Below, piece after piece: positions 1 through 11,560 of a DNA stretch of 64,000 nucleotides (position 1 is its first letter; each line of letters opens with the position of its first letter). The notes under the pieces were generated by a model. The model saw only the letters and a list, made by a program, of their open reading frames with translations. It made no database searches and was not told where the DNA came from. The stretch is from Neurospora tetrasperma FGSC 2508. Its lineage: Eukaryota > Ascomycota > Sordariomycetes > Sordariales > Sordariaceae. The translations under genes were made by a program, and so were the position numbers. The stretch spans positions 5,755,582 through 5,819,581 of the forward strand of contig NW_009799099.1 of assembly GCF_000213175.1 (NCBI RefSeq), given 5' to 3'.

Positions 1-121
1 CCCCCCCCAAAAGCTTGCCGACTGCTTTGCTAACTACTACATATACTGTACAATGTAAGACTACAACTAAGCTAACGTAGATAAATAGATACACTATATA
101 TACACAATATATTTGTTAGGT

Positions 122-2771
122 TCAAATAAAGTCACTTCCCTCCCTATTAGAGGCTGCGGAATCAACCCTAGGGCTCATCATCCTCACACCTTGTCCTTGC
201 TGCCCTTTCAGCGCCGTACTAGCGTGCCCATTTTGATACTGTCCCGCCGCCTCCTGTTCTTTTACATCCCTTCCATTAGCATTTTTCTCCCCAGGGCTGA
301 TTTCCAACCAGGACTCATCCCCACTGTCACCCTTTCCTACATTCTTTTTTCCATTATAATTACCACTAGCCCGCCCGTAATCCTCATTGTCCTCTGCATC
401 CCACACATCCCCAACTTGTCCAGGTCGTGGTGAAGTCTCCACCTTGGCCGGCACAGGTGAATTTAATTCCTTTGTTGTTGTTGTGGTGGTTGTGGTTGTT
501 GTTTTTGTTGGTGATGGTACCGCCACCTCCTCTTCATGAACCTCAGCAAGCTCCGCAGCCATCAACTCCCGCATGATACTCAGCCCTTCCTTGCTTTCGG
601 CTTCGTCGCCCAGTCCTTTATTCAGTCCCCAAGCAGTCATAAAGGCCGTGATGCCGCGGTAGTTGCGATGGAGCCAGAGCATCTCTTTGGAGGAAAGGCT
701 GGCGCGGGGTCTCCAGCTGGGGGTTGTTGGTGTTGATGATGATGGTGTGGTTCTACCTCTAGAGGAGGCAACAGAAGAAGGTCCCTGGACGATGGGGGTC
801 GGGGGAGTGATGGTGGGTGAATAGAATCTGTGTTGTTGGAGGGGAGGGGTGGGTGCGACGGTGGTGGCGGCGGCGGTGGTGGTGGTGGTGTCAAACGCAA
901 TCTGTTCTGTGACGCTAAAGTATCCTGATTTCTCTGTAGTCCGGAGGGAGGAAGTAGAAGCAGTCGATCTTAGTGCTTGGGGTGCATGGTACGGCTTCTT
1001 GGCAGATCTGGAATAACTCAGGCTGTCGCTCCTCTTGGGAATCATGTGCGTCGGCACCGAAGACGCGAGGGCTGGGGAGGTAGATGCCGGTAATGATGGC
1101 GAAGTCGACGGTTTCTGCTGATGATGCTGATGCTGCTGCTTTTCAGGTGAAGCAGTCGCCGATCGCGAGGGAGCAGCGGAATCTGGAGACTGAGGCCGAG
1201 TTTGAGACAGAGAATATGAGGGAGGAACGGGCCACATGCTCTCCCTTATTCCTCCACTAACTGACGATTCAGCATCAGTTTCCTTAGTTTCTGGCGGTGT
1301 CAAGGGAGGCGACATTACTCCCAGTCCGACTCCTCCATATCCAATTCCCAAGCCAGAAACGTCGTTAGAGAAGGATGAGGAGGCGGAGGGAGGCGGCGAT
1401 GGCCTGTCGCGAGCAGTCCGACTTCCACTGCTGTTCTGAACCATGACATTGACGATATGAGGAGCTCCCTGGTTGTACCTCTCCCTTGGAGTTGGAGTAT
1501 CTTCCCGTTCGCCAAATTCCGATTCGGATTCAATAGAGGTGAGTGGACTGCCATAGCAGATAGCGCCAGCCATGTTGATGTTATCCTCCGCCCTTCTTCC
1601 ACCGTCTACCAAGGGCGTGATACTACCGGGGGCTCCGGGCGGTGGGGGGACCGGAAGAGGTTTCCATTTGGAGTCGCTCCTCGTGAGTCCTTGGGGCATC
1701 CACGTCTCTTCGGGCTGTGCGGTGACGGCTGCGCCACCGTCCTGGTTGCCAACTGAGGAAGATGACGACGAAGAGTTGGAGGGCAGCCTCAACGGCGCGG
1801 GATGGATGCTTCCATCGCTCTTGGTATGCCTGTGCCGCGACTGATGACCTTCACCTTGTCCCTCCTGTTCATGTTGTTGGCCCCATCCTCCGTTATATAC
1901 ACCTCCCAATCCCAATTCCCTTAGCTGCGGCCGTTCATGCAACTCGGGACTAACCGGCCTCGGCGGCTTTCCCGTTGCCGTACCAGGCTTGGCGGTGACC
2001 GTCAGTGATTCGGGCTGGTCATGGTACAAATCCCCCCATTGCGTGACTCGGCTGTCGATGCTGTTGGCGAAGCTGGTTCGAGCCCGGCTTGGTGGAGCAA
2101 GGAGGGTGGGGGACAGAGAAGACGTGTAGGTGAGGGACAGAGCAGAGGTGTGCACATGGCCGTTGGGGTCAACACGGCCGCCGCCGAGGTGGATAATTTC
2201 GACAGTTTGGTCGCCCGAGTTGGAGGAGGAGGAGGAGCGGCTGCCGGGTTTCGATCGAGGTTCGCTTGTGTGCGTGTTAGTGATGTTTGGGTCTAGAGAC
2301 GAAAAAGGAAAAGGCAAGTGGGGATATGAACACGTACCGGGTTGAGTTAGATCTCTTGATGACCCACTCCTTTACCCTTTGGGTGGACTTGCCGCCTCCC
2401 ATCATTCTTGATGATGATGATGAGGAACCCGAAGGTGACGGAGGCGAGAGAGGAGAGAAAGACCTGCTCAGTGCTGACGAAGGCCGTTCTTGTTCCGCAG
2501 CCGCATGCCGTTGATGGCTATATTGGGAGGTGGACGTAGAACTGGAGAAAGTGTTTGACCGCTTTGGGACATGCAAGTTCGGGATGTAAGCGTGGCCCCG
2601 CGAACCATGCGAACTGCCACTGGGTCTGGGAGGCAATTCGCCATTTAACGACTCCGGAATGGTCTCCATGTTGTACTTTACAGAGTACTCGGCACTGGTA
2701 TGTTGCTGGGTCGGATTCCAAGTGGTGGCTGTCTCGGTGGTTGTCAATGTCGGTGATGATGATGCTGTCAT
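122..2771 (-). CDS. Ser/Pro-rich hypothetical protein, two exons
   Basis: I do not recognise a named family. The model has exon 1 at 2771..2338, an intron at 2337..2265 with donor GTACGT and a CTAAC branch point near 2280, and exon 2 at 2264..122, giving about 858 residues. A CAG acceptor that keeps the frame also exists, with exon 2 starting at 2240. The closer CTCTAG acceptor at 2293 would hit a stop at once. The first in-frame ATG at 2771 is taken as the start. The protein is low-complexity: Ser, Pro, Gln, His and poly-Thr runs, with many SP/TP sites. The only compact block is near the C-terminus, around SKEMLWLHRNYRG followed by TAWGL. I recall this motif from other fungal hypothetical proteins, so it is probably the conserved functional part. 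There is no signal peptide or membrane segment. It may be a disordered regulatory or scaffold protein, but its function is unknown. Confidence 0.72.
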
Positions 2772-3698
2772 ACCGCGTTCATTCCAGTCTGCAGCATCCA
2801 CAAACAGGGCAGCAAGGGCTGATGGAACACGATGATCACCGCCTCGAACTGGTTAGCGAGAGAACAATGACCGGTATTCAAATTCCTTGGTGTCTTTGGT
2901 GATGTGCAGAACTGCAGATGGTGAAAGAGTTCTAGGCCAGGCGGACGAGGAATTGAGCACGGTAATATATTGAGCAACGCCAGGGTTCCATTGACACGCC
3001 GATTTGGGCTATACGCTACTGGAACTTTGGGCTCCGGGTCGTCGCTCCATGGTGAGCTGGACCACATGGGGTGGATGGGGTATCGACGTTTCGCTCGGAG
3101 CCTCGCTTTGTTTCGAGTTCCTGCACGGAATGGGGGAAATGCATCGTTGACGGCGCATCGAATGGTCGTCCGCCATGGTCTGGTATCACACTTGGCCCGT
3201 TGATGATTTCGGTCCCCTTTCGCCGATGTTTGGAAACATCCTGGGTTCGGTTGCATGAGTGGTCGATGTTGTTTCAAGCTTGGGCCCGTAGCTGTGGGTG
3301 TCCATGTGGTATTCGGACGAGGAAGCGAGCCCATTGGTTGGATCGGAGCAAGACTCTTCCCAGTCAATCTCGAGCGTTCCAGCCAAGCCGACATCCTAAA
3401 ACGTCCCAGGAGGTATATCAAGCTCCGTTAAGAAAACGTTCCCGAACACTTCTTTTTCTTTCCGGAGTAAAATATGTCCATGGTCGGAGATCACACATGA
3501 CGTAATAAGCGATGCTTTTTGTGAAGTGATGAAGCTGGCCAGTGTCGCACACACATGTGAAATCTAGGTACTCCGATAAGCAGACCGCTCCCAAACGCCT
3601 GGGTGCCTGCAAAAGTACCCTTGCTAATAACATGTAACCTATATATCCCACAAAAACCCCAAGCCATTGCCATTTTTGGTATCATTCGTGTTCTCTTA
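2772..3698. other. Spacer between two minus-strand genes
   Basis: This is the upstream region of the Ser-rich gene and the 3' flank of the permease. Open frames exist on both strands, but they lack ATG starts, codon-bias signal or recognisable motifs. I see no supported gene. Confidence 0.5.
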
Positions 3699-5527
3699 TC
3701 ATGCCTCTATAGCTCCGTAACTGCCGTGATCTGCCGAGGCTCCCGCGGTGGTGCTTCTCCTTAGGAGTGAGCCTCTTTCGGAAGACTCTCCCTCGGAAGA
3801 CGGAACATTCCTCGCAGAAAGCTTTCTGTATCGCACCACTTCCGCCCCGGTCTCATCAAGAACCTTCTCGGCCACGAGTTCATAGCCCCCAAAGCGGGGC
3901 AAAACCTTGGTCCATACAACCCAGTATACTGCACCCAGACCCAGGACCCCGGTGCCAACAAGGGGGAAAGCGTAGTACGGGTAGCCGTCGGCATTCCAGT
4001 CGTCGTTGGGAGGGATGAAGGGGGTAATGGCAAGGAAGATATTGAGGCAGAGGTAGATAAAAATAACTGGTAGCCAGGTGCGCCACGGTGAACTCCATTC
4101 TTCGGTCTTGCTGAGGCGGAGGTAGATGAGGCCACCGGCGACAAGGCCATTGATCCAGGCACCGGGGTAGGTGTATCTGATGCCACATGGTTAGAGTTGA
4201 ACGTGGCAACAACAAACGTGGCAACAAGGAAGGAGGGAGCATACAGATTGACAAGGAAGTTGTAGGCAGGTCCGGGAGGAGGCCCGACCAGGACAATGAC
4301 AGTCACTATCCAATGAAGTAACAGCTATCACAGAGTCAGAAATGACATGACGAAAAACAGATGACTTGAGCAACTCACTGAAGCAGCAGGCGTGTTGAAC
4401 GGCTTGGTGGATGCCCAAAACTTGCTCCCAGGTAAAACGCCTTCCTTGGCCAGCTCCTGGTTCACCCGCGAGTGTGTAAAACTCACGGCCAAGACATTGC
4501 CAATGTTACTCAAGGCCACAAGAGCCGGGAGACTTCTGGCCGCCGCGCTCTCTCCAAACATGTTGCGGAAGAAGAGCCCGGCCACGATGACCTCAGACTT
4601 GGCCAGCTCGGCTTTGGGAATAGCAGCAAAGTAAGCGACGTTGGCGAGAACGTAGAGAATGGTCACGCCAACGACCGCCAAGGGCGCGGCGATGGACAGT
4701 GTCCGCTTGGGATGCTTCAGCTCGCCCATGACATAGTTGGCATTCTCCCAGCCCTTGTAGCTGTAAACGACCTGGAGGAGGGCAGTAGCATATGCATACG
4801 CTCCTCCACCCCCAAATCCATCGCCCTTTTCGATAGACCACATGTCGTCAAAGTTGTGAGGGTCGGGAACTCGACGATGGCCAGCCAAAGCAGCAAAGCC
4901 CGAGAAGACAATCACTAATAGGACTAATACTTTGAAGACGCCGAGTGCGTTGGTGAGCCTCAACCCCCATTTGGGCAAGACGGAGTGGAGAAATACGACG
5001 AAACTGATGCACAGCACGGCAATGGCCCGGGCCGGCCATCCATCAGGCAGGTCGTATCCTAGGGCCAGCAAGACATAGCGGCCAAAAGCGAGCGAGTTGC
5101 CGGCAGAAAAGCCGAGAAGAACGATCTGAACAGCAAAGACGCTGGTGACGAGATAAACGGGTTGGCGGTATACTCGTTCGAGGTAGTTCTTTTCGCCGCC
5201 AGACTTGGGGATAGCCAGGCCGAATTCCAGAAAGACGCTGAGTCCGGACAGGGTCAGAAGACCGGCGACGGCCCACATCAACAGGCACACGCCAACCGAG
5301 CCAGTGGAAGCGAAGATGCTGGATGGTGTTGAGAAGATGCCTGTTCCGATCATCTTGTTTAGGATCAGGAACACGGCACCTGTGACACCGATTTTCCTCG
5401 ACTCTGGTACAGTATATTCCAGGGAATCTCCCGAAATGGGTGAGCCATTGACGTCGAGGATCTCGCTGGCAGCGACACTGCTGGCCGGAGATGCCACGGG
5501 CTTGGACCCTTTTGTGTCGGTGCCCAT
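3699..5527 (-). CDS. MUP1: High-affinity methionine permease, MUP1-type APC transporter
   Basis: This is a plasma-membrane amino-acid permease of the LAT branch of the APC superfamily. By homology it takes up methionine and possibly cysteine. Three exons are 5527..4379, 4324..4245 and 4176..3699. The introns are 4378..4325 (GTGAGT...GATAG) and 4244..4177 (GTATGC...CATCAG). The protein is 568 residues, close to yeast Mup1. The N-terminal hydrophilic segment leads into the first helix with the family signature GVTGAVFLILNKMIGTGIF. About 12 hydrophobic helices follow. The short middle exon carries the LVGPPPGPAYNFLVNL loop typical of Mup1 relatives. The Ser-rich C-terminal tail (SSEGESSERGSLLRR) is a plausible site for ubiquitin or arrestin control, but that is inferred. 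It is divergently transcribed from the tyrosyl-tRNA synthetase gene across 1.2 kb. Confidence 0.93.
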
Positions 5528-6755
5528 TGTTGGGGTATGGTAGTGTATGTTTATCAGAGAACCTTGGAAAGAAATGGCATGAAATGATATAAAGATGCCA
5601 GAAGCTCAAAGATGTGAAGGGGGGATTTGCTTGGTGGCGAGTTTTCAAGACACAATGCTATGTAGCAGCCAGGCTCTTTCTAAAGGACCTCGCGAAACAT
5701 GATGATGATGATGGAAAAAGAAAAGGTATCTTGACAAGGACACATGTCGGCGAGTCAAGAATCATGGCCATGTCGACATTTATGATAGATATCTTTGATG
5801 GGCAGATGACAAACCACCAAATGTGATGGTGATCACTAGGCCGATGGCGTGCTCGTGGGAAGCGATTTGCAGTGGTTGCACGGGGCTCCAACTCACCGAC
5901 CACCATTCCCGATGCGGAAGTTGAGTGTGTTCCCGGCCAGAGCACGTCTGCCGTTGAACCGCAGTGCCCCGGGGGTGTCCCGGCCGGGCTTTGATATCAG
6001 TGATGACTCCGTGTTCTGGCGCCGGATGGATTCCGAGATCTGACATCGGCGCTTACATTTGTGGTTGTGCTGCTCTTGGCATTGATGAAGAGCCATCTTG
6101 AAGGGGCAAGGGATGTTCAGATTGACGAGGGGCAGCGCGGGGCACAACGTGGTGCTAATAACGTGGGGCATGAGTTTTGATAGTGGGAAGAGTTGAAACA
6201 AGAATTCAAGGGCCTTGACTGGAATGAACTGGAAAGGTGTCGCCGATGGCAATGTCCATTCAACATCCAGGCGATGATGATGGAAGTGAGGTCGAAGCTG
6301 AAGATGCAGTCGGCAGTAGTGTACATACGACGAACAGACTCCATCCGAGCGTGTCATTGCGCGTGACCCAGAACGATAAAAAGAGACGACACAGCACAGC
6401 AAAGGCGTCTCGACGGCCCGATGCAGCCCGGCAGATCCTGTGACTGGCTGTACCTGACCCAGCGCTCCCGCTCTCAGCCGCCTTACCGATCCCTGTCACA
6501 CAAAGGGTCCACCAAAAAGATGTCGCCCCTCCCTCTTCCAGTTTCAGCCCGCCTGCGGTGGTGAATGGTGACTCTTCAGGACCGACCGCCCTACTTATCG
6601 ACCCCGCTATCGGCCGGCCATTGGATCCGATTCCATTTGTGAAGCCATCTTCAATCGCAAATCCCAACCAGACCGACACGACGCGCCGCTATTAATTGTC
6701 CCTTTTCCAATTATCGCAACACGAGCGACGGTATTCTTCGACACCCACAGCCACC
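5528..6755. other. Divergent promoter region, permease and TyrRS
   Basis: About 1.2 kb separates the start codons of the methionine permease (-) and the tyrosyl-tRNA synthetase (+), so it must hold both promoters. I see no convincing coding sequence. Open frames here have no family match or splice support. Confidence 0.55.
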
Positions 6756-8246
6756 ATGACCACCGATTCCACTCTTGCCGCGACGGCCGACGCCAAGCTC
6801 GCCATCTCTGGTGACAACAACACCAAGTTGACCAAGGAGGAGCAGCTTGCCCTCATCAACGTCAACTTGGCCGAAATCCTCAACCCCGAGATTATCGAAA
6901 AGGTCATTGACGAAGGCCGCGCCCCGAGGATCTACTGGGGTAATTACGACTCCACTACATAGAGTATATCGTCAGAAGAACCAAAGGCTAACCTCTCCCT
7001 CCCGTGTACAGGAACTGCCACTACCGGTCCGTACTTTGTCGCAAACCAAGTTCCATGCTCGCAACATCTAGCTGACACCTGTTAAAGGCCGTCCTCACTG
7101 CGGCTACCTAGTTCCCGCCATCAAGATCGCCCAATTGCTCGCCGCCGGCTGCCATGTTATCGTCCTCCTCGCCGATATCCACGCCGTTCTCGACAATCTC
7201 AAGTCCACCGTCGAGCTCGTTGGCTACCGCGCCAAGTACTATGAGCGCACCATCACCGCCCTTCTGAAGGCCGTCGGTGTCCCTACCGACAAGCTCGAGT
7301 TCGTTCTTGGTAGCTCCTACCAGAAGAGCCCCGACTACATCATGGATGTCTACAAGCTCGCGACCCTCGTCTCCGAGCACGACGCCAAGAAGGCCGGCGC
7401 TGAGGTTGTCAAGCAGTCCGACAACGCTCCTCTTTCCGGTCTCCTCTACCCCATTCTCCAGGTCCTCGACGAGGAGTACCTCAAGGTCGATGCTCAGTTC
7501 GGTGGTGTCGATCAGAGGAAGCTGTTTGCTGCTGCCAAGGACTGGCTTCCCAGGCTGGGCTACAAGGAGGTATGTCATGACTTGGCCGAGGAAGCGCGCA
7601 ACAGGATACTAACGTACGGCTAGCGCGCCCACATCATGAACCCCATGGTCCCCGGTCTTCAGGGTTCCAAGATGTCTTCCTCCGACCCCGACAGCAAGAT
7701 CGATCTTCTCGATGCTCCCGATGTTGTCACCAAGAAGATTCGCAAGGCCGAGGCTGCCCCCAAGGTCACCGAGGGCAACGGTCTCATCTCCTTCATCGAG
7801 TACGTCCTGCTGCCCGCGGCCCAGCTTCTCGGTAAGGAGGGCTTCCGCGTGGACCGGTCGCGCGACAACCTCGAGCCCCTCGTCTACACCGACATTGCCA
7901 AGATCAAGGCCGACTACGAGAGCGATGTTGTAAGTTGCCTTGCTTTATACTATACTATCCTCTACACTTACAGTCAGTGACCATACTAACATGACCATAG
8001 CTCACTCCTCAACTGGTCAAGCCCGCCATCTCGGCCGCCATCAACGAGCTCCTCACCCCCATCCAGGCTGCCTTCCAGGCCTCTCCTGAGTGGCAGGAAA
8101 TTGCCACCAAGGCCTACCCTCCCGAGATCAAGGTCAAGAAGGAGAAGAAGGTTAAGAACAAGGGTACCCGCTACCCCGGTGCTGCGGCCAAGCTCGAGGA
8201 TGCCAAGGACGAGGCTACTCCTGAGCCTGCGACGGAAAACGCATAA
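6756..8246 (+). CDS. TYS1: Tyrosyl-tRNA synthetase, cytosolic
   Basis: This class I aminoacyl-tRNA synthetase charges tRNA-Tyr in the cytosol. Five exons are 6756..6939, 7012..7026, 7088..7569, 7624..7929 and 8001..8246, giving 410 residues, near the eukaryotic norm. Exon 2 is a 15-nt micro-exon encoding part of the IYWGTATTGRPHCGY segment. That segment is the HIGH-like ATP-binding signature, with PHCG in place of HIGH. The second signature, KMSSSDPDSKIDLLD, is in exon 4. The sequence matches the archaeal/eukaryotic TyrRS type, not the bacterial-type mitochondrial enzyme (CYT-18 in Neurospora). The C-terminus is Lys-rich (KVKKEKKVKNKG), as often seen in eukaryotic synthetases. Most introns have good branch points (CTGAC, CTAAC). 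Codon use is strongly C-ending, as expected for a highly expressed gene. The ATG sits in the context CCACCATGACC. Confidence 0.96.
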
Positions 8247-9500
8247 AGGCATAGACTGCATAGAATGTGTTTGATCGATGAACTATTTTCTTGCATCTAG
8301 CGTCTTTTGTTTTTGATCATGTTTGGCTGGGTTTGGTTGGTCATGTAGGGTACTAGATAAAGGGAGTTATAAAAGTGTATAATTGTTTGTTTTGCGGTCA
8401 GTCACTTGGCAACACATATGACCATACATCAAGAGATATGAAGATACGAACTGTGCTCCCTCCACGACACAAGTCAAAGTTGAAAGACCATGGAGCCGTG
8501 ACCTCCATCAACAGTGGTCATCTTCCACAACCCAAGCAGTGGCACACACACATATCTCTAGCCATCACATCGCGAGAACCGGCGTTCAGAATGATGACCG
8601 TGGGCATGCAGTGAGGCGTGGCCATACAATGTACAAGCAACAGTACAGCACGCATCAACATAATCAGGGACTGAACGGATGAAAACACCCACATGACAGA
8701 GCATATACTACGTGATAAAATGTAGATCTCAGAATGAAACCACCGCCAGACTGATTAACTGACGTTAGAGATTAACGAAGGATCATTTCTTCTTCGAGCG
8801 TCCATGGGAACCAAAGCTCCCTTGCCACGTATGCACTGCTCACTGAAGAAACCCAATGCTATGGCTGGAAACACCCGGACTATCTGAAGAAGAAAAAAAA
8901 GGAGAAGAAAATTTCCAAGAATTCACAGCGCGCGCGATTTGCAGATGTAGGTCGAGTTTGTGATGGTCTGTGCACTATAGTGGGGTTGTCGGGCATGTCC
9001 ATGGTTTCTGGGTGGATTCAGTTCGTTGTGTGTCCATCATCACGTGCTGCTGGAGGGGGAAACAACTGACGAGAGACAAGAATGACGGTAGAGGGTTAGG
9101 GTCAAGATTCGAATTAGCTTTGTTTCCATTGGTCACATTCATACCGAGGTGCCGAGAAGCTCTCCCAGTCTGTTGCCGCATCCCGATGTCTCTTGCTGCT
9201 CTGGCGGGCGGCGGGCAGTGGTGCGGTTCACACTGAGCGAGGCGTCGGTCGGTGCGGGTGTCGAACGAATGCGCGAACGGGTCCCGGGACGTCCTCGGGA
9301 AATGGAACATCGTTGATTGATCCCCCATCCCGCCATCCATCCACATCCACCACCCCTTCCGCAGTTCCAATCGATCCCGGTAGAGACAGTCCGTCAATCT
9401 GCTTGCACCTTACAGTAGTTGTCTCCCAAACCACCACCACCAACCATCACACCCCCTCCGTCGTCACCACTTCGTCGTCGTCGTCGTCGTCGTCGTCAAA
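8247..9500. other. Spacer between TyrRS and SdhC
   Basis: This holds the TyrRS 3' flank and the SdhC promoter and 5' leader. The leader near 9430-9500 is pyrimidine-rich and ends in a trinucleotide run. I see no gene here. Confidence 0.5.
9472..9497 (+). repeat. (TCG)n microsatellite in the SdhC leader
   Basis: About eight to nine perfect TCG units end three bases before the SdhC start codon, so they lie in the mRNA leader. Length variation here would change only the 5' UTR. Confidence 0.9.
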
Positions 9501-10705
9501 ATGCTTGCTCAGCGCGCTGGTACCACCGCCCTTCGTCGGGGTATGTCTCTACTTTTTTTTTTGCTTCTTTTGTCCATGTTCCGTACTTCTCCAAGTTGCT
9601 CTATGTTGCGCATTGGGTGGTGTAGCACATGCAATGATGCAATATCTACCCATCCTATTCTCTACTCCCGTCCCGGCCCACGCGACTTGGTCCCCATCCC
9701 CCGTGATATATCTTGTGAAAAGAAGAAAGATGAAAGGCTAATCGCGCTTCAACATTCACAGTGGCCGCTGCCCCTAGCAGCGTCTTCAAGCTTGCTCCCT
9801 TTGCTGCTATGCAGACTAGGTAGGCACCGATCCCTCTCTCTCTCTCTCTCGAACATATACTCTCCTCCGTCACCGAGTCCCGCGTCACCCGGTCGGTTCG
9901 GTCCACGCGGCTCCGATGGTTCTACATAGTCAACACTCATTCGTCGCCTATGGTTACAACCCGTTGCGATGTATCTCAAGGAAAGAAAGAGGAGGAAACA
10001 CCAACAATCAGCAACCGGCGCAAGACACCACCAGTAAAACGACCGAGATACCCGGGGGGATACACGCCTAACCGCCGAAGCACCCGTCACCCGTCCATAT
10101 CATGTCAACCACGAAGACCAACACCACCAACCAGCATGGGGCATTAACACCACCAGCACCCTTCCTACCAACCACCACCAACCTACACCCAAAACCAACC
10201 ACCTCGAACCAACCCATGAAACCTCTACTAACACCCCACCCCCCTTCACCAAAAATCCAGACCCATCCAAACCGAACGCCTCACTCCGGCCGACGAAGCC
10301 GCCATCCTCGCCAAACAGCGTCTCAACCGCCCCGTCTCCCCCCACCTCGAGATCTACGACCCCAAGCAAACCTGGTTCGGCGGTTCCGCCTGGCAACGCA
10401 TCACGGGCGCCTCCTTCTCCGGCGCCCTTTACGCTTCTGCCGTCGCCTACCTCGCTGCCCCCCTCGTAGGCTGGCACCTGGAGTCCGCCTCGCTCGTGGC
10501 TGCCGCCGCTGCTTTGCCTGTGGCCGTCAAGGGCGCGCTCAAGTTCCTGGTCGCTTGGCCGTTTGTGTTCCACGCCATCAACGGCGTCAGACACTTGGCG
10601 TTTGATTTGGGCATTGGCTTCTCGAGGGCGACTATCATCAAGACTGGTTGGTACTTTTGGGGAGCGAGCATTGTGGGGGGTGTGTATTTGGCTTTTTTCA
10701 TGTAA
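9501..10705 (+). CDS. sdhC: Succinate dehydrogenase cytochrome b560 subunit (SdhC), mitochondrial
   Basis: This is the membrane anchor subunit of complex II. It binds heme b and ubiquinone in the mitochondrial inner membrane. Three exons are 9501..9540, 9762..9819 and 10261..10705, giving 180 residues. The second intron (9820..10260, 441 nt) is long for this organism and ends with a strong branch point (CTACTAACACC). Exons 1 and 2 encode an Arg/Ala-rich mitochondrial targeting sequence (MLAQRAGTTALRR...). The mature part has NRPVSPHLEIYDP, then three hydrophobic helices. The heme/quinone signature FHAINGVRHLAFD contains the axial-ligand-type His. The length fits fungal Sdh3. It is convergent with TAF6. 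Confidence 0.95.
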
Positions 10706-11560
10706 ATCATCATTCTTAGGAAGAAGGGTGGTTTAGGTGTGGTGAAGCTAGCTTGGTAGATAAGAGAAGGGATTGGGAGGAAGGAAGGAGGGAAAGGGGG
10801 GAACTACCTACGGTACTCTTGGACATAAACTCCTGCGGTTATTTCCACGGAAAAAGATTGGGTCGTGCTGTATGAGTAAACCTGTTACCTGAGGAGAGGA
10901 AGGGGAGGGAGGTTTGTTGAAATGGAGACATTCACTTTTTTTTTTCCTCTTTCGCGTGAAGCAAAGCACGCTTAACCCGCCGTGGGTATATATATATGGT
11001 CTAGTGAGATCTGTGCTGGCACACAAACACGTTCCCAGGAACCTGCCATCAGTCTGTATCACAAAACAAAACTTCTAGAAGCCAATTCCCGATGATCCAG
11101 CTCAAGGAACCATTGTGTTGTGTGATTGTCGAGTGTCATGTACACTCGAACGACCAATATGATCACAACAAGTAAACAAATCATCACGAACAACAGCCTG
11201 GAAGGCAAGCATAGAAGGAAGGACGAACTGTTAGGTCTAGTTCTCAAAGTATATTTTCAAGCCATGCATGCATGGGGCCAACTAACTTTCATCAATTTTG
11301 AGCGACCCTCTGTACCTATCCGACTAACCAAGTCCATTCATTAAAACTTTCATTTGAGAAACCAAACCCAAACGCCACGCTGTGTGATTAAAGAAAACCC
11401 CCAGGTAAGGATACAAGTGCGGGAAAATCTAAGTCCCGTGAGAATTCAACTTTTCGCGTGCTGCCGGCCATTTTCCCTCCCTCCTCAGTCTCTCTCTCAC
11501 CTCCTTCAATCTCTTACATCATGATCGAGCTCTCATCGCCGCGGCGGCGGCATTCAAACA
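10706..11560. other. Convergent 3' flanks of SdhC and TAF6
   Basis: This is intergenic sequence between two converging genes. It contains T-rich and A-rich runs and a TATATATA stretch near 10990. I see no supported gene. Confidence 0.5.

Noticed and set aside
2065-2100. A T-arm-like GGTTCGAGCCC sequence suggesting a tRNA
   Set aside because: No D arm, anticodon arm or acceptor stem can be drawn around it, and it lies in the coding exon of the Ser-rich gene.
2277-2317. A direct CTCTAG acceptor for the Ser-rich gene
   Set aside because: Splicing there would lead to a stop after five codons. The downstream AAG or CAG acceptors keep the long frame.
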